Shown one piece after another: positions 14,585-23,355 of a DNA stretch of 35,430 nucleotides. Origin of the DNA: Eubacteriaceae bacterium (GTDB taxonomy: Bacteria; Bacillota; Clostridia; Eubacteriales; Anaerofustaceae); NCBI GenBank assembly GCA_009782515.1, contig WRIY01000026.1, positions 1 to 35,430 on the forward strand, given 5' to 3'. The stretch's first letter is position 1; the number at the start of each line of letters is the position of its first letter. Under the pieces are notes generated by a model. That model did no database searches, had not been told where the DNA came from, and saw nothing but the letters and a program-made list of their open reading frames with translations. A program made the position numbers and the translations under genes.

Positions 14585-15589
14585 ATGAATGAAATGCTAA
14601 AATCCAGGGCTATTAAGTCTGAACCGATATACAGCTTGGAAGTTTGCATCCTGCAGGAGGCAGACAGCTTAAGCGATGCAGAGCTATCAAATATATCTGC
14701 ATTAGTAGAAAAGAGAAAAGAAGACTTTCAATGCATGCTTACATCATACAGCGACAAAAGACTTTCCGGCTTTCTTAGCGATGTAGCGGAACTGTCAGCA
14801 AAAAAACTTCCTTTTGCAGAGAATCTGCCAAGCGCATTATGGGTATTCTACTATGATAGGTATGTATATATCTTTTCTCACGAAGATCAGATATACTGCA
14901 TTCTTCCGGATGAGCTGCGCGAGATCTATGAGAATATGGGCTTGGAAAACAGCCTTTCCGGCAAAGCCCTCCGGACTAAAGAGATATGCGGGTATGCAAG
15001 CGCGCTGCTGTGCCTATACGGCGCATATGAGATAAAGCATTTTGTGAAGGTATGGAACCAATACCATACCGAGAAGATTGAAATGGCTGAAGCAGAGCGG
15101 TTCTTTCAAACATTTGAAGAGTACAGGGATGATTACTTTCTTGATGTTGGGTATTCAGTAAGCGAAACGCTTAGCTCAAGGCAGGTAGCAGAGCTAAAAG
15201 ATACTGTAAAGAAGCTAAAGCTTGATTACTATATGCCTGCTGAAAGCGATATTGCAGCATTTATAGAAAACGAGCCCAAAGCCCTATTTGCCAATGCATC
15301 GTGCTTAAGCGAAATGTCAGATTTCTTAGCCGGGCTGTCAATAAGCCAGGAGAGCATTGATGAATTGCTGTCTATCATGTCAGAGCCTGTATCGCCTGCT
15401 TATCCGGCATCACTGCGAGAAGCGCTGGCAAGGGCTGCCTTCCCGACAGATAACGGGCAAGCTTGTGAATCCTTTGAAACGCTGTATACGAACCTGAACA
15501 GCAACAAGCGCGTTTGGCAGTACCGCGGCTATACACCGAGCCAAATCTCTGAGATGCGGGGGGTAGCAATCCAGGCTTACAAAATTTAG
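14585..15589 (+). CDS. Uncharacterised helical protein, family copy 1
   Basis: 334 residues from the ATG after GGAGGGAAAAAC; upstream ATGs lack ribosome sites. It is the most divergent of four related proteins in the window. Shared landmarks are ILPDELREIYE, LCLYGAYEIKHFVKVWNQYH, LDYYMPAES and, at the end, RVWQYRGYTPSQI. From memory this layout resembles the helical domain of Bacillota proteins that often end in a SEC-C zinc motif and contain a "W..kGYTPnEl" step; no SEC-C cysteines are present here. No signal peptide or membrane segment, so cytoplasmic. It is followed after 45 bases by a radical-SAM gene, probably co-transcribed. Function unknown. Confidence 0.75.
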   Translation: MNEMLKSRAIKSEPIYSLEVCILQEADSLSDAELSNISALVEKRKEDFQCMLTSYSDKRLSGFLSDVAELSAKKLPFAENLPSALWVFYYDRYVYIFSHEDQIYCILPDELREIYENMGLENSLSGKALRTKEICGYASALLCLYGAYEIKHFVKVWNQYHTEKIEMAEAERFFQTFEEYRDDYFLDVGYSVSETLSSRQVAELKDTVKKLKLDYYMPAESDIAAFIENEPKALFANASCLSEMSDFLAGLSISQESIDELLSIMSEPVSPAYPASLREALARAAFPTDNGQACESFETLYTNLNSNKRVWQYRGYTPSQISEMRGVAIQAYKI

Positions 15590-15634
15590 CTGTATTGCTG
15601 CATTACAGGCCGATGTTTCGCTTTGGAGGTTTAT

Positions 15635-16507
15635 ATGCACTACAAGCAGTATAAAACCACCATATCGCCAAAAGGCGGCATGAATATCTACAGAGGCTGC
15701 ACCCACGGCTGCATATACTGTGACAGCAGAAGCGCCTGCTACAATTTTGATCATGATTTCGAAGATATTGAGGTCAAGCTCAATGCTGATCTTATTCTTG
15801 ACAGCCAGCTGGCAAGAAAGAAAAAGAAATCCATGCTCAGCACAGGCTCTATGTGCGATCCATATCTGCCTATAGAAGAAGAGCTCAGGCTCACCAGAAG
15901 ATGCCTTGAGGTTGTCTATAAGCATGGCTTCGGCATTTCTGTGCTTACAAAATCCTCGCTAATTCTAAGGGATGTTGATCTGCTGACAGCAATTCACAAA
16001 AAAGCAAGATGCGTTGTTGAGATGACTCTTACAACTTATGATGAGGATCTCTGCAAGGTTATAGAACCGGATGTAGCAAGCACAAAAGAGAGGGTTGAAG
16101 TGCTAAAAGCAATGCATAATGCAGGGTTGCCAACAGTAGTCTGGCTATGCCCGATACTGCCGTTTATTAATGACACTGAAGAAAACCTTCTTGGCATACT
16201 GCGCTACTGCGCAGACGCAAAAGTTTCGGCAATCCTTAACTTTGGGTTTGGCATGACCTTAAGGGAAGGCAGCAGAGACTATTTCTACACTCAACTGGAC
16301 AAATTTTCTCCCGGCATGAAAGAGCGCTACAAGCAAGCATTTGGCAATTCCTACGAATGCACCAGCCCTGCAAGCAAACGCCTGTCAGATATATTTATTG
16401 AATTTTGCAAAGCCAACAGCATTATATATGGCACAAATGACGTATTTTCGTTTGTCAGCCGGTTTGAGCCTGCAGACAGCCAGATGTCTTTTTTGCCCGA
16501 TAGCTGA
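15635..16507 (+). CDS. SPL-family radical SAM protein
   Basis: 290 residues from the ATG five bases after GGAGG. The radical-SAM cluster motif is C22-x3-C26-x2-C29 (CTHGCIYC), binding a [4Fe-4S] cluster and S-adenosylmethionine. Downstream features (GSMCDPYLPIEEE, LTKSSLILRD, WLCPILPFIND) match the large SplB-like/Rv2578c group annotated as SPL family. True spore photoproduct lyases are longer and carry a fourth conserved Cys in a different context, so DNA repair should not be assumed. It is probably in an operon with the preceding unknown gene; a terminator follows about 180 bases later. Confidence 0.85.
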   Translation: MHYKQYKTTISPKGGMNIYRGCTHGCIYCDSRSACYNFDHDFEDIEVKLNADLILDSQLARKKKKSMLSTGSMCDPYLPIEEELRLTRRCLEVVYKHGFGISVLTKSSLILRDVDLLTAIHKKARCVVEMTLTTYDEDLCKVIEPDVASTKERVEVLKAMHNAGLPTVVWLCPILPFINDTEENLLGILRYCADAKVSAILNFGFGMTLREGSRDYFYTQLDKFSPGMKERYKQAFGNSYECTSPASKRLSDIFIEFCKANSIIYGTNDVFSFVSRFEPADSQMSFLPDS

Positions 16508-16683
16508 CAGCGAGGAAATGAATCAGAATGTTATTGCAAAGCCGTTCATTAACAGAGGCAAGCACAGCAAAGGTCTTACTGTTTTCATACACGAAGTTAC
16601 AGCACCTTTTGTAAAGCGGCATAGCTTAACATTAATATCTATCTTGCGCCATTAGCTTTGGGTTCAAGCCTATATGTGCATAG

Positions 16684-16705
16684 AAACCGCGTTACAGCGG
16701 TTTTT
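16684..16705 (+). terminator. Rho-independent terminator
   Basis: AAACCGC pairs with GCGGTTT around GTTACA and runs into TTTTT. The A-rich left flank means it may also work in the other direction. Confidence 0.75.
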
Positions 16706-17082
16706 AAATTCAACTAATACTGCATTCACCCAATGCAAACGAAAAGACAGCGAATTCCGCTTTAGTATCGAAGTGTGGAAGCGTTGGGGGAGCAAACAGG
16801 CAGATACATCATAACAGGCTCATTCATGCCAAAGCTGTTCAAATAGCTTTAATGTATTTCATTGGCTACATGCATTAGGTGGCTGAGGCTTTAGGCTAAG
16901 CCGCTAGGTACTATCGAAGCTCTACAAACATTGAACGTTATTTTAAATATCGCAAAAACACGACAGAACGATATTCAATCTACAGTTATCTATATGCTTG
17001 ATTGTAGTTAGTACTTTTCTGCAATAAAACGCCTCCAGATTGATAGTTATCCACCTGATTCCTAAATTGCCATAAAATAAAC

Positions 17083-17112
17083 TTGTACATTTCATTCTAA
17101 GTGTCATATAAT
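17083..17112 (+). promoter_or_regulatory. Promoter of the MucBP-like gene
   Basis: TTGTAC (17083-17088), 18 bases, TATAAT (17107-17112). The leader to the ATG would be about 55 nt. Confidence 0.55.
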
Positions 17113-17174
17113 GAAATCAATTGTAAATTAAGAAGGCATTAGCATGCCATGAGAAAATTTGAAGGGATAATGCA

Positions 17175-17711
17175 ATGTTTGTTAAGAAGCTTCTCGTAAC
17201 AGCGGCACTAACAGTTCTGGCAACAATAATGGCTCTCAACAATCCACTACAGCTAGCATCAGCAGCTGATAGCATGAGAATGGCCCCTCCAGCAGACATA
17301 GATTATACGCCTCCAGAAAGCGAAGGGTATGGCTGCTATATCGTTCGCTACATAGACATAGATACTTTAACCGATCTCTCAACCCCTACGATATATATAG
17401 ATCTCATTCCCGGTGACTATATTGAGAGGCCTATGCCAATACCAGGCTATACTGCATTAGCTGATCTCGAAACGATTCCGGTGAAAGAGTGCAAGCAATC
17501 CGAACTGCAATTCTTTTATCTAAAGAACGAAGAGCAAGCAACCAGCGCTGAAACTGATGGCGGGCTCGGCGGAGGCGAAAGCATTGAGCCGGATGTATTC
17601 TCGCCGCCAACATTTGATGCAAGCAAAATTCTGGCTTTCGTTGCCATGCTTCTGGCTAACCTTTTTGCGTTAGCAGGGCTAAAGCAAAAAAGAATAGTAA
17701 ATAACCGCTAG
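17175..17711 (+). CDS. Membrane-anchored surface protein with one MucBP-like domain
   Basis: 178 residues; GAAGGG precedes the ATG. A signal peptide spans about 1-31 (ending ASAA). Residues about 52-118 follow the MucBP pattern: YIVRYIDIDT, a Gly turn, IPGYTALADL, then a final LQFFYLKN strand. A Gly/Glu-rich spacer leads to a C-terminal hydrophobic helix (about 152-170) and a short basic tail; no LPxTG-like motif is visible, so it stays membrane-anchored. MucBP domains are linked to mucin binding in gut bacteria, but a single degenerate copy is weak evidence for that role. Confidence 0.7.
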   Translation: MFVKKLLVTAALTVLATIMALNNPLQLASAADSMRMAPPADIDYTPPESEGYGCYIVRYIDIDTLTDLSTPTIYIDLIPGDYIERPMPIPGYTALADLETIPVKECKQSELQFFYLKNEEQATSAETDGGLGGGESIEPDVFSPPTFDASKILAFVAMLLANLFALAGLKQKRIVNNR

Positions 17712-17790
17712 CACGAAGCATTTAAGGCTGCCCGGGCATTTGCCGCATGCAGCTGCTTTATGCTGTTTCATAGAATCTGTCGTATTTAGC

Positions 17791-17813
17791 CTGCGCTTAT
17801 GCGCAGCTTTTTT
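17791..17813 (+). terminator. Rho-independent terminator
   Basis: CTGCGC-ttat-GCGCAG followed by CTTTTTTC, about 80 bases after the MucBP-like gene stop. Confidence 0.85.
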
Positions 17814-17899
17814 CTGGCAGCTTGGTATCTATCGAACATATGTAAACAACATCCAAACATAAGCAGAATAGGCTTAAAAGCAAGGAGAGATCGAGCAGC

Positions 17900-18982
17900 A
17901 TGAACCACTTTCGCTTTATCAAAAAATCAGGCAAAAAGGCGCTTGCCGTTTGGCAGCGTGTTTCCAGCATTGTTTTCACCATATTATTGCTGTACTGCAT
18001 GATCCCGGGAAATTTCATATATAACCCGTATCCTCTGAAAGAAGAGAATACCCTTGAGCTTAATGCTTCGCCAGAAACCCAGCCGGATATTCTCAGCAGC
18101 GGCAGCAGCTACGAAATATACTTTGATCAAATTGGGTATGTCGACTTTGATGATTGGGAATACCAGCAGTGCGATTCATTTATGGCAATGCTTCCTGAAA
18201 GCGCAAAGCTGAAGTCCTCAGGCAAAACCAGCGCTTCATGGAGCATATACGGAGATGAAGCCACGCTGACTATTACTGTTCACGAGGCCATATCAGCAGG
18301 CTTGCTGGCCGATCAAATAAGAGAGAAATACAGCGCTAAGGACATTAAGCTTGGATCCGGCGATGCTTTGCTTTCTATAAGTTCCGGCGGCGCCAAATGC
18401 ATATATTCAATAAACGCAGCATCAGAAAGCTATGTAACCCTTTTGCAGGTTGAGTATAAAGACAGCCACATCGCAAGCTTGGCAAAAACGCTGGCTAGAG
18501 TTACATCGCGAACAGTTATTTATTTGCCTCAAGAGACCGCAGTTGCGCAAAACAGCCAACCCCAGCCAGATTCAAATGCTGCCGGCAGCGACCAAGGCCA
18601 AAGCATCTCTGCAAATTCTGCTCAAAGCCCGAAGCCCGGCAATTCGCTTTCTGCACAGCCAAGCGCGCCAAACCAGCCGGCTTCACCGCCTGTGAGTGCG
18701 CCAATACAGAGCGAACCGCCCCAAGCAAGCACGCCATCCCAGCCTGTATCGCCGCCTGTGAGCCCGCCTGCAAAGCCTGAACAGCCCCAGCAGTCAGCCC
18801 CTCCCGTGCAGAATAAACCAACCAATTCACAGGCAAGCAGCAGCAAAACTGTATATATCACAAAAACCGGAGCGAAATACCACTTGGATGGCTGCCAATA
18901 TTTACGGCTCAGCCAAATAGAGATTTCGAAAAGCGACGCCATAGCGCAGGGCTATGAAGCTTGCCTCGTGTGCAAGCCCTAA
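17900..18982 (+). CDS. Membrane-tethered extracellular protein with Pro-rich stalk
   Basis: 360 residues; AAGGAGA lies ten bases upstream of the ATG. One signal-anchor helix lies near 22-39. Residues 50-210 form an unrecognised folded domain. Residues 215-310 are a Ser/Pro/Gln/Ala-rich stalk with imperfect repeats (PASPPVSAP, PVSPPVSPP). The last ~45 residues (YITKTGAKYHLDGCQYL ... YEACLVCKP) match the small Cys/His module found at the end of many secreted nuclease-like and hypothetical proteins of Bacillota, which probably binds a metal. No nuclease catalytic domain is seen, so the function is open. Confidence 0.75.
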   Translation: MNHFRFIKKSGKKALAVWQRVSSIVFTILLLYCMIPGNFIYNPYPLKEENTLELNASPETQPDILSSGSSYEIYFDQIGYVDFDDWEYQQCDSFMAMLPESAKLKSSGKTSASWSIYGDEATLTITVHEAISAGLLADQIREKYSAKDIKLGSGDALLSISSGGAKCIYSINAASESYVTLLQVEYKDSHIASLAKTLARVTSRTVIYLPQETAVAQNSQPQPDSNAAGSDQGQSISANSAQSPKPGNSLSAQPSAPNQPASPPVSAPIQSEPPQASTPSQPVSPPVSPPAKPEQPQQSAPPVQNKPTNSQASSSKTVYITKTGAKYHLDGCQYLRLSQIEISKSDAIAQGYEACLVCKP

Positions 18983-19527
18983 AGAAGCCCCACTGTCTGT
19001 TCAAAGCTTTTCACCGCAGCATTGCAGCAATTTTGCGATTATGTAACTAAATTCTAAAGCGGAGAGCTAACCCTTTAAATTAATTGCATATTCATTGCAT
19101 AAAGCTGCTTTTTTATTGCAACTCACGCGCAAAGAGGCACAATAATCACCGGGCAACCAAAGCATGCAGCCATATAAATACTAAGCAGCGCTTGAAGAGA
19201 GAAGCCGTGGCAAGGTATGCGGCAATATTTATTCGTGTACAATATCGCCTCTGCAATTGCATGAAGCCAGCTTTCATAGCCGCATTGCCGGCCATAGCTA
19301 CAGCAGAATTGCATTAGCTATGCTTAGAAAGCATCATTTAGGGCACCGCTTTGCCATTGCAAAATCCAGCCAATGCAAATAAATGTTAGGATTTTTTTTA
19401 GCTGAGGCCCTACCCAAGCTTTCCGATCTCCAAATTATTCCTAGGATACAGATTCCATTATTCTCCCATAATACGGCATAATATGCGCTATAATATATTG
19501 AATAACTCATCACGAGGAGAATATTTT
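18983..19527. other. Intergenic region
   Basis: About 540 bases. Short opposing ORFs (63-77 codons) overlap each other on both strands and have no ribosome sites, so I do not call them. The right end carries the conserved family promoter block. Confidence 0.5.
19472..19494 (+). promoter_or_regulatory. Family promoter element
   Basis: ATACGGCATAATATGCGC directly before TATAAT (19489-19494), matching the element upstream of copy 1 almost base for base although the genes are 5 kb apart. Confidence 0.55.
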
Positions 19528-20550
19528 ATGTCTATTTCTACAGTATATGAAGAAGCAATAGCATCTGTAACAATTCGCACAGCACCGGATTATAGCTTGG
19601 CTGGCTGCCTTATAAAATATAATTTGCCGAACGAGAATATCTCGGATATATATGATGAAACAATAGAGCGTTTTAAACTAATGCTGGCTGTGTTAGATGA
19701 CGAAGGGATGCTCTCTGCTTTAAGTGAGATCTCTGCGCTGTCTGCCAATAGGCAGCCGTACTCAAAAAGACTGAACCTAGACATGTTGTATATGCTAGTG
19801 CGCATGTTTATCTTTATATATAAATTTGAAGAACAGCAATATTTAGTTATGCCAGATGAGCTGCGCATTCTATACGAAAAATCAGATGATACTAAAATGT
19901 TCATTGGCGAAGCGCAGAACCTTATAGAGATGAAGAAATATGCCACGGCATGCTTGAATCTATATGGCGCATTCGAAGCAGGCCGGTTTGCTGAAGTCTG
20001 GAACAGATACCATAAAGAGAAAATAGATGAAGAAGAAGCTATGGATTTTTTCCTTGATTATCGCCTGTTCATTTCAAGTTACTATATTTTTGATGACTGT
20101 TATATCGTTCACACAGATCTTATAGACGAGGACTTGGACGACTTGCTTGAAAGACTGGAAGAAATGGATATCGGCTACTATATGCCTACAAAAAGCGTCA
20201 TCAATACTTATGGTGAAGCAGGCATGAGGTATGAGAAAACAGAATACTTAATCAAGCTGAAAGAGTTCATTTACAGCATATTTACTGATGATGATGTTGC
20301 AGAAAATGTCTTGGGGCACATTACCCACCCTAATCTGGCAGGATATATAGACATTATTTATACTCACCTTGCTGACGCCGGGTTTCCATTCGAAAACGAG
20401 CAAGCAATAAATACATTTGAAAAGCTTTACGAAAGTTTTTATCTGAACATGCGCGACTGGGATTATTGCGGTTACACGCAAAGCCAGGTAGCATTGCTAT
20501 TTGATCTGCGCACGCAGCCATTTAAATTGGATGGGAGCTTAATGGAGTAG
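19528..20550 (+). CDS. Uncharacterised helical protein, family copy 2
   Basis: 340 residues from the ATG eight bases after GAGGAG. Highly acidic and helical, no signal peptide. Family landmarks in order: YSLAGCLIKYNLP near residue 25, YLVMPDELRILYE, ACLNLYGAFEAGRFAEVWNR, DIGYYMPTKSVINTYGEAG, FEKLYESFYLNMRDWDYCGY near the end. It is very close to the truncated copy 4 and clearly related to copy 3. Each full copy has its own promoter, and a stem-loop separates this copy from the next, so they are tandem monocistronic units. Function unknown; amplification suggests selection for diversity or dosage. Confidence 0.8.
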   Translation: MSISTVYEEAIASVTIRTAPDYSLAGCLIKYNLPNENISDIYDETIERFKLMLAVLDDEGMLSALSEISALSANRQPYSKRLNLDMLYMLVRMFIFIYKFEEQQYLVMPDELRILYEKSDDTKMFIGEAQNLIEMKKYATACLNLYGAFEAGRFAEVWNRYHKEKIDEEEAMDFFLDYRLFISSYYIFDDCYIVHTDLIDEDLDDLLERLEEMDIGYYMPTKSVINTYGEAGMRYEKTEYLIKLKEFIYSIFTDDDVAENVLGHITHPNLAGYIDIIYTHLADAGFPFENEQAINTFEKLYESFYLNMRDWDYCGYTQSQVALLFDLRTQPFKLDGSLME

Positions 20551-20615
20551 AGCTATTCTTGGTTCACTCAGGCCACGTTGGCATGAATAGCCTTAAGCGC
20601 TTTGATTATTCGTAT

Positions 20616-20658
20616 AGATTGGCAAGCTGAAGATATTTTAGGATGCCAATCTCTTTTG
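20616..20658 (+). terminator. Probable terminator after copy 2
   Basis: AGATTGGCA (20616-20624) pairs perfectly with TGCCAATCT (20644-20652) around a 19-base loop and is followed by CTTTTG. The right arm runs into the promoter of copy 3. Confidence 0.55.
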
Positions 20659-20679
20659 TCTGGCAAAGTTCGCTATAAT
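20657..20679 (+). promoter_or_regulatory. Family promoter element
   Basis: TATAAT (20674-20679) within TTCGCTATAAT, preceded by TGGCAAAG, a looser version of the block before copies 1 and 2. Confidence 0.45.
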
Positions 20680-20711
20680 AGTATTCAAAAGCTTCGTATG
20701 GAGAATATCTC

Positions 20712-21758
20712 ATGGATTTAGAAAAGACAGTGGATCTGTTGGCAAAAAACACAACACCAGTATACAGTCTAAAAGACTGTTTAAAAAAAGCGGGCGTGCC
20801 GGACGAGATGCTCGTCGATGTTTACACTGATACAATAACAAGATTTCGCAGCATGGTATATGTCTTAAACAATGTAGCGGCAAGGATTGAGTTAGATGAG
20901 CTCTCATTGCTGACTGAAGGCAAGCTTGCCTACCCCAAAGATGCCTCCCCTATACTATTGTCTTTGCTTCTTCATATGTATGTTTTTGCATTCAAATATA
21001 AAGAAGCGCTATACATCGTTATGCCAGATGAGCTCCGTTCGATCTATGAAGAATCATATACATTTGAGATAATCTCTGATGAAGAGCGCCACCTTAAAGA
21101 CATGAGTAAATATGCTATTGCATGCCTGAATTTATATGGTGTTTTCGATGCAGGATTGTTTGTTGAAATATGGAACAAACACCATATAGAAAAGATAAAC
21201 ATAGAAGAGGCTGTAAACTTTTTCATTGACAATCTTATATTTCTTGATGACTACTATATACAAGACGGCTATATAATAAGCACAATGCTAGATGAAAATG
21301 GCTTTAATGATCTGCTTGACAGTATAGATGATCTGGATATCGGCTACTACATGCCAACCAAAAGTGTCATCAACACTTTTGGCGAAAAGGGCATGGAGTA
21401 TCGGAAAACAAAGTATTTTTTGGAATTGGAAGAGTTCATTGAAAGCATATTTTCTGATGCCGGGGTGGCAGAAGAAGTCTTGTCATTTATTACATACCCT
21501 ACTGTGGCAGGGTATGCAGATGCTATTAGCGATTGCCTTGAACAAGAAGGTTTCCCATTTGATGACGAGCAAGCTGTAAATGCTTTTGAAAAGAAATACG
21601 AAAGTTTTTATCGGAACATGCGCGATTGGGATTACGGTGGCTATACAGCAACCCAGGTATCAATACTATTTGATAGGAATTTGCTGCCATTTAAGTTGGA
21701 TAGGCCTGAATTGAAGAAGATCAATTCTAACAGCAAGCCAGGAAAGCAGCGATCTTAG
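20712..21758 (+). CDS. Uncharacterised helical protein, family copy 3
   Basis: 348 residues; GGAG lies eight bases before the ATG. It carries all family landmarks (YIVMPDELRSIYE, CLNLYGVFDAGLFVEIWNK, DIGYYMPTKSVINTFGEKG, YRNMRDWDYGGY). Its last ~20 residues (after KLDRPEL) have no counterpart in the others: the frame runs on into the left arm of a 19-base hairpin that elsewhere lies in noncoding DNA. The original stop therefore seems to have been lost when the flanking segment was joined. Cytoplasmic by prediction; function unknown. Confidence 0.8.
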   Translation: MDLEKTVDLLAKNTTPVYSLKDCLKKAGVPDEMLVDVYTDTITRFRSMVYVLNNVAARIELDELSLLTEGKLAYPKDASPILLSLLLHMYVFAFKYKEALYIVMPDELRSIYEESYTFEIISDEERHLKDMSKYAIACLNLYGVFDAGLFVEIWNKHHIEKINIEEAVNFFIDNLIFLDDYYIQDGYIISTMLDENGFNDLLDSIDDLDIGYYMPTKSVINTFGEKGMEYRKTKYFLELEEFIESIFSDAGVAEEVLSFITYPTVAGYADAISDCLEQEGFPFDDEQAVNAFEKKYESFYRNMRDWDYGGYTATQVSILFDRNLLPFKLDRPELKKINSNSKPGKQRS

Positions 21759-21779
21759 CAATCGCTGCTCTCCTGGCTT
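21735..21779. repeat. Hairpin, copy A (duplicated at 23774)
   Basis: 19-base arms (21735-21753 and 21761-21779) with one mismatch and a 7-base loop. It overlaps the end of copy 3. The sequence after it matches that after the perfect hairpin at 23774-23818, marking a duplicated segment. Confidence 0.75.
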
Positions 21780-21835
21780 CTAGCCTATGTATATTTCGCT
21801 CATTTCGGGCTGCTGCTTTAGCAGCCATTATTATT

Positions 21836-22227
21836 CTATCTGAACAGCCGATTCTGGGTTAATGGCCCAATGGCTTCGTCAGCAGAGAGCCCTTGATCCC
21901 TCTGAAACTGCCTGACAGCGGCTATGGTTCTTGGCCCAAAGATTCCATCAGGCACAACATCGTATGCCCGTTCGCAAACAAAGCTACCTGCATAAGGTAT
22001 GTAATATTGCCTGATGCTCCAGGGCGAACACTTACTGTAGGTGCCCTTGTTGCTGCGCCGAAAGTTCATGTGAGCGCAAGGTTTCTGCCAAATAGAGTGT
22101 TAAACCCACCCTGAAGCCCTCTAATAAGCGCTGCTTTGGTTGCCGGCCCAAATATGCCGTCTACTGTCAAACCTACATCATAGCGAAGGTTAAAGGCCGT
22201 CTGTATCTGCCTTACAACCGGATCGCC
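21836..22227 (-). pseudogene. Decayed copy of the SleC-like gene tail
   Basis: Closely matches the last ~130 codons of the SleC-like gene (two peptidoglycan-binding repeats: GDPVVRQIQTAFNLRY ... VDGIFGPATKAAL and VPDGIFGPRT ... RLFR). It has no start or upstream domains. A GGT-to-TGA change after NLALT and a one-base deletion near GHAN/AYDV break the frame. Similarity stops at the GGATCNCC sequence near 22227, where unrelated sequence begins. Confidence 0.85.
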
Positions 22228-22228
22228 A

Positions 22229-22413
22229 AGTTGGCAGGATATACAGACTTTATTGATATTAAGCTTGTTGATGCCGGGTTCCCATTCGAAGACGAGCAAG
22301 TAGTAAATTCGTTTGAAAAGCTTTACGACCGATTTTATCGGAAGCTGCGCGATTGGACCAAGCCAGGCATCGGTGCTATTTGCTCTGTAAGTACCGCCTT
22401 TTAGCTGGATGAG
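22229..22413 (+). pseudogene. C-terminal remnant of the ~340-residue family
   Basis: Plus-strand translation gives LAGYTDFIDIKLVDAGFPFE, then DEQVVNSFEKLYDRFYRKLRDW, matching the end of copies 2 and 4. A small deletion removes the DYCGYT motif, and a stop follows. It abuts the reversed SleC-like remnant and lies just upstream of copy 4. The flank after it (GCTATTCTTG) also matches the flank of copy 2. Confidence 0.8.
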
Positions 22414-22440
22414 GCGAATAAGCTATTCTTGATTCATTGA

Positions 22441-23355
22441 GTGCAACTTAATAGCCTGGAGCACCTAATTGACATTGGGAGCGTCACGCTCATATTAGCT
22501 GTATTAGATGAGGAAGAGATGCTCTCTGCAATAAAAGAGATTTCTGCGCTGTCAGCCAGCAAGCAGCCGTACACAGAAAGCTTAAACCTATACACGTTTT
22601 ATATGCTCGTGCGTATGTTTATCTTTTTATATAGCTTTGAAGAACAGATGTATTTGGTTATGCCGGATGAGCTGCGCATTATATACGAAAAATCAGATGA
22701 TACTGAAACGATCAATGGCGAAGCGCAGCACCTTATTGAGATGAAGAAATATGCCACGGCATGCTTGAATCTATATGGCGTATTCGAAGCAGGCCAGTTT
22801 GCTGAAGTCTGGAACAGATACCACAAAGAGAAAATAGATGACGAAGAGGCTCTGGACTTTTTCCTTGACTACAGACTGTTCATGTCAAGCTATTATATTG
22901 TGGATGATTATTTTATTGTTAACTCAAAACTGGAAGATGATGACTTGGATGACTTGCTTGAAAGGCAGGAAGAAATAGATATCGGCTACTATATGCCTAC
23001 AAAACGCGTTATTAATGTTTTTAGCGAAATAGGCATGAAGTATGAGAAAACAGAATATCTACTCAAGCTGAAAGAGTTCATTTACAGCATATTTACTGAT
23101 GCTGAGAAGGCAGAAGATGTCTTTGGCCACATAACTCACCCAAATTTGGCAGGATATAATGACATTATTTATGTTATCCTTGTAGACGCAGGGTTCCCAT
23201 TCGAAGACGAGCAAGCAGTAAATACGTTTGAGAAGCTTTACGACCGTTTTTATCGGAATATGCGCGACTGGGATTACTGCGGCTATACGCCAAGCCAGGC
23301 ATCATTGCTGTTTGATCTGCAAGTGCCGCCATTTAAGCTGGATAGAGGCGAATAA
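22441..23355 (+). CDS. Uncharacterised helical protein, family copy 4, N-terminally truncated
   Basis: The frame opens at a GTG directly after an in-frame TGA, with no ribosome site. Similarity to copy 2 begins about 15 codons in (LAVLDEEEMLSAIKEISALS), so roughly 50 N-terminal residues of the family are missing and the first codons are junction sequence. The rest is intact to its stop (YMPTKRVINVFSE, YRNMRDWDYCGYTPSQ). It lacks the promoter element of the other copies. If translated, an internal ATG near 22525 is another option. It may be a pseudogene or a recombination donor. Confidence 0.6.
   Translation: MQLNSLEHLIDIGSVTLILAVLDEEEMLSAIKEISALSASKQPYTESLNLYTFYMLVRMFIFLYSFEEQMYLVMPDELRIIYEKSDDTETINGEAQHLIEMKKYATACLNLYGVFEAGQFAEVWNRYHKEKIDDEEALDFFLDYRLFMSSYYIVDDYFIVNSKLEDDDLDDLLERQEEIDIGYYMPTKRVINVFSEIGMKYEKTEYLLKLKEFIYSIFTDAEKAEDVFGHITHPNLAGYNDIIYVILVDAGFPFEDEQAVNTFEKLYDRFYRNMRDWDYCGYTPSQASLLFDLQVPPFKLDRGE

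Larger units (their letters stand above)
16508..17174. other. Intergenic region
   Basis: About 670 bases with no convincing coding sequence. It contains the terminator of the radical-SAM unit and, at its right end, the promoter of the next gene, both listed separately. The stretch between them (about 16710-17080) is unassigned. Confidence 0.5.

Noticed and set aside
16341-16655. 104-codon ORF overlapping the end of the radical-SAM gene
   Set aside because: Mostly out-of-frame reading of that gene, without ribosome site or recognisable domain.
18516-18942. Two ~106-codon minus-strand ORFs
   Set aside because: Antisense shadows of the Pro/Ser-rich stalk, whose repetitive composition keeps other frames open.
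14507-20679. CRISPR-like array
   Set aside because: The repeated sequences are paralogous genes and promoters, not short regularly spaced repeats.
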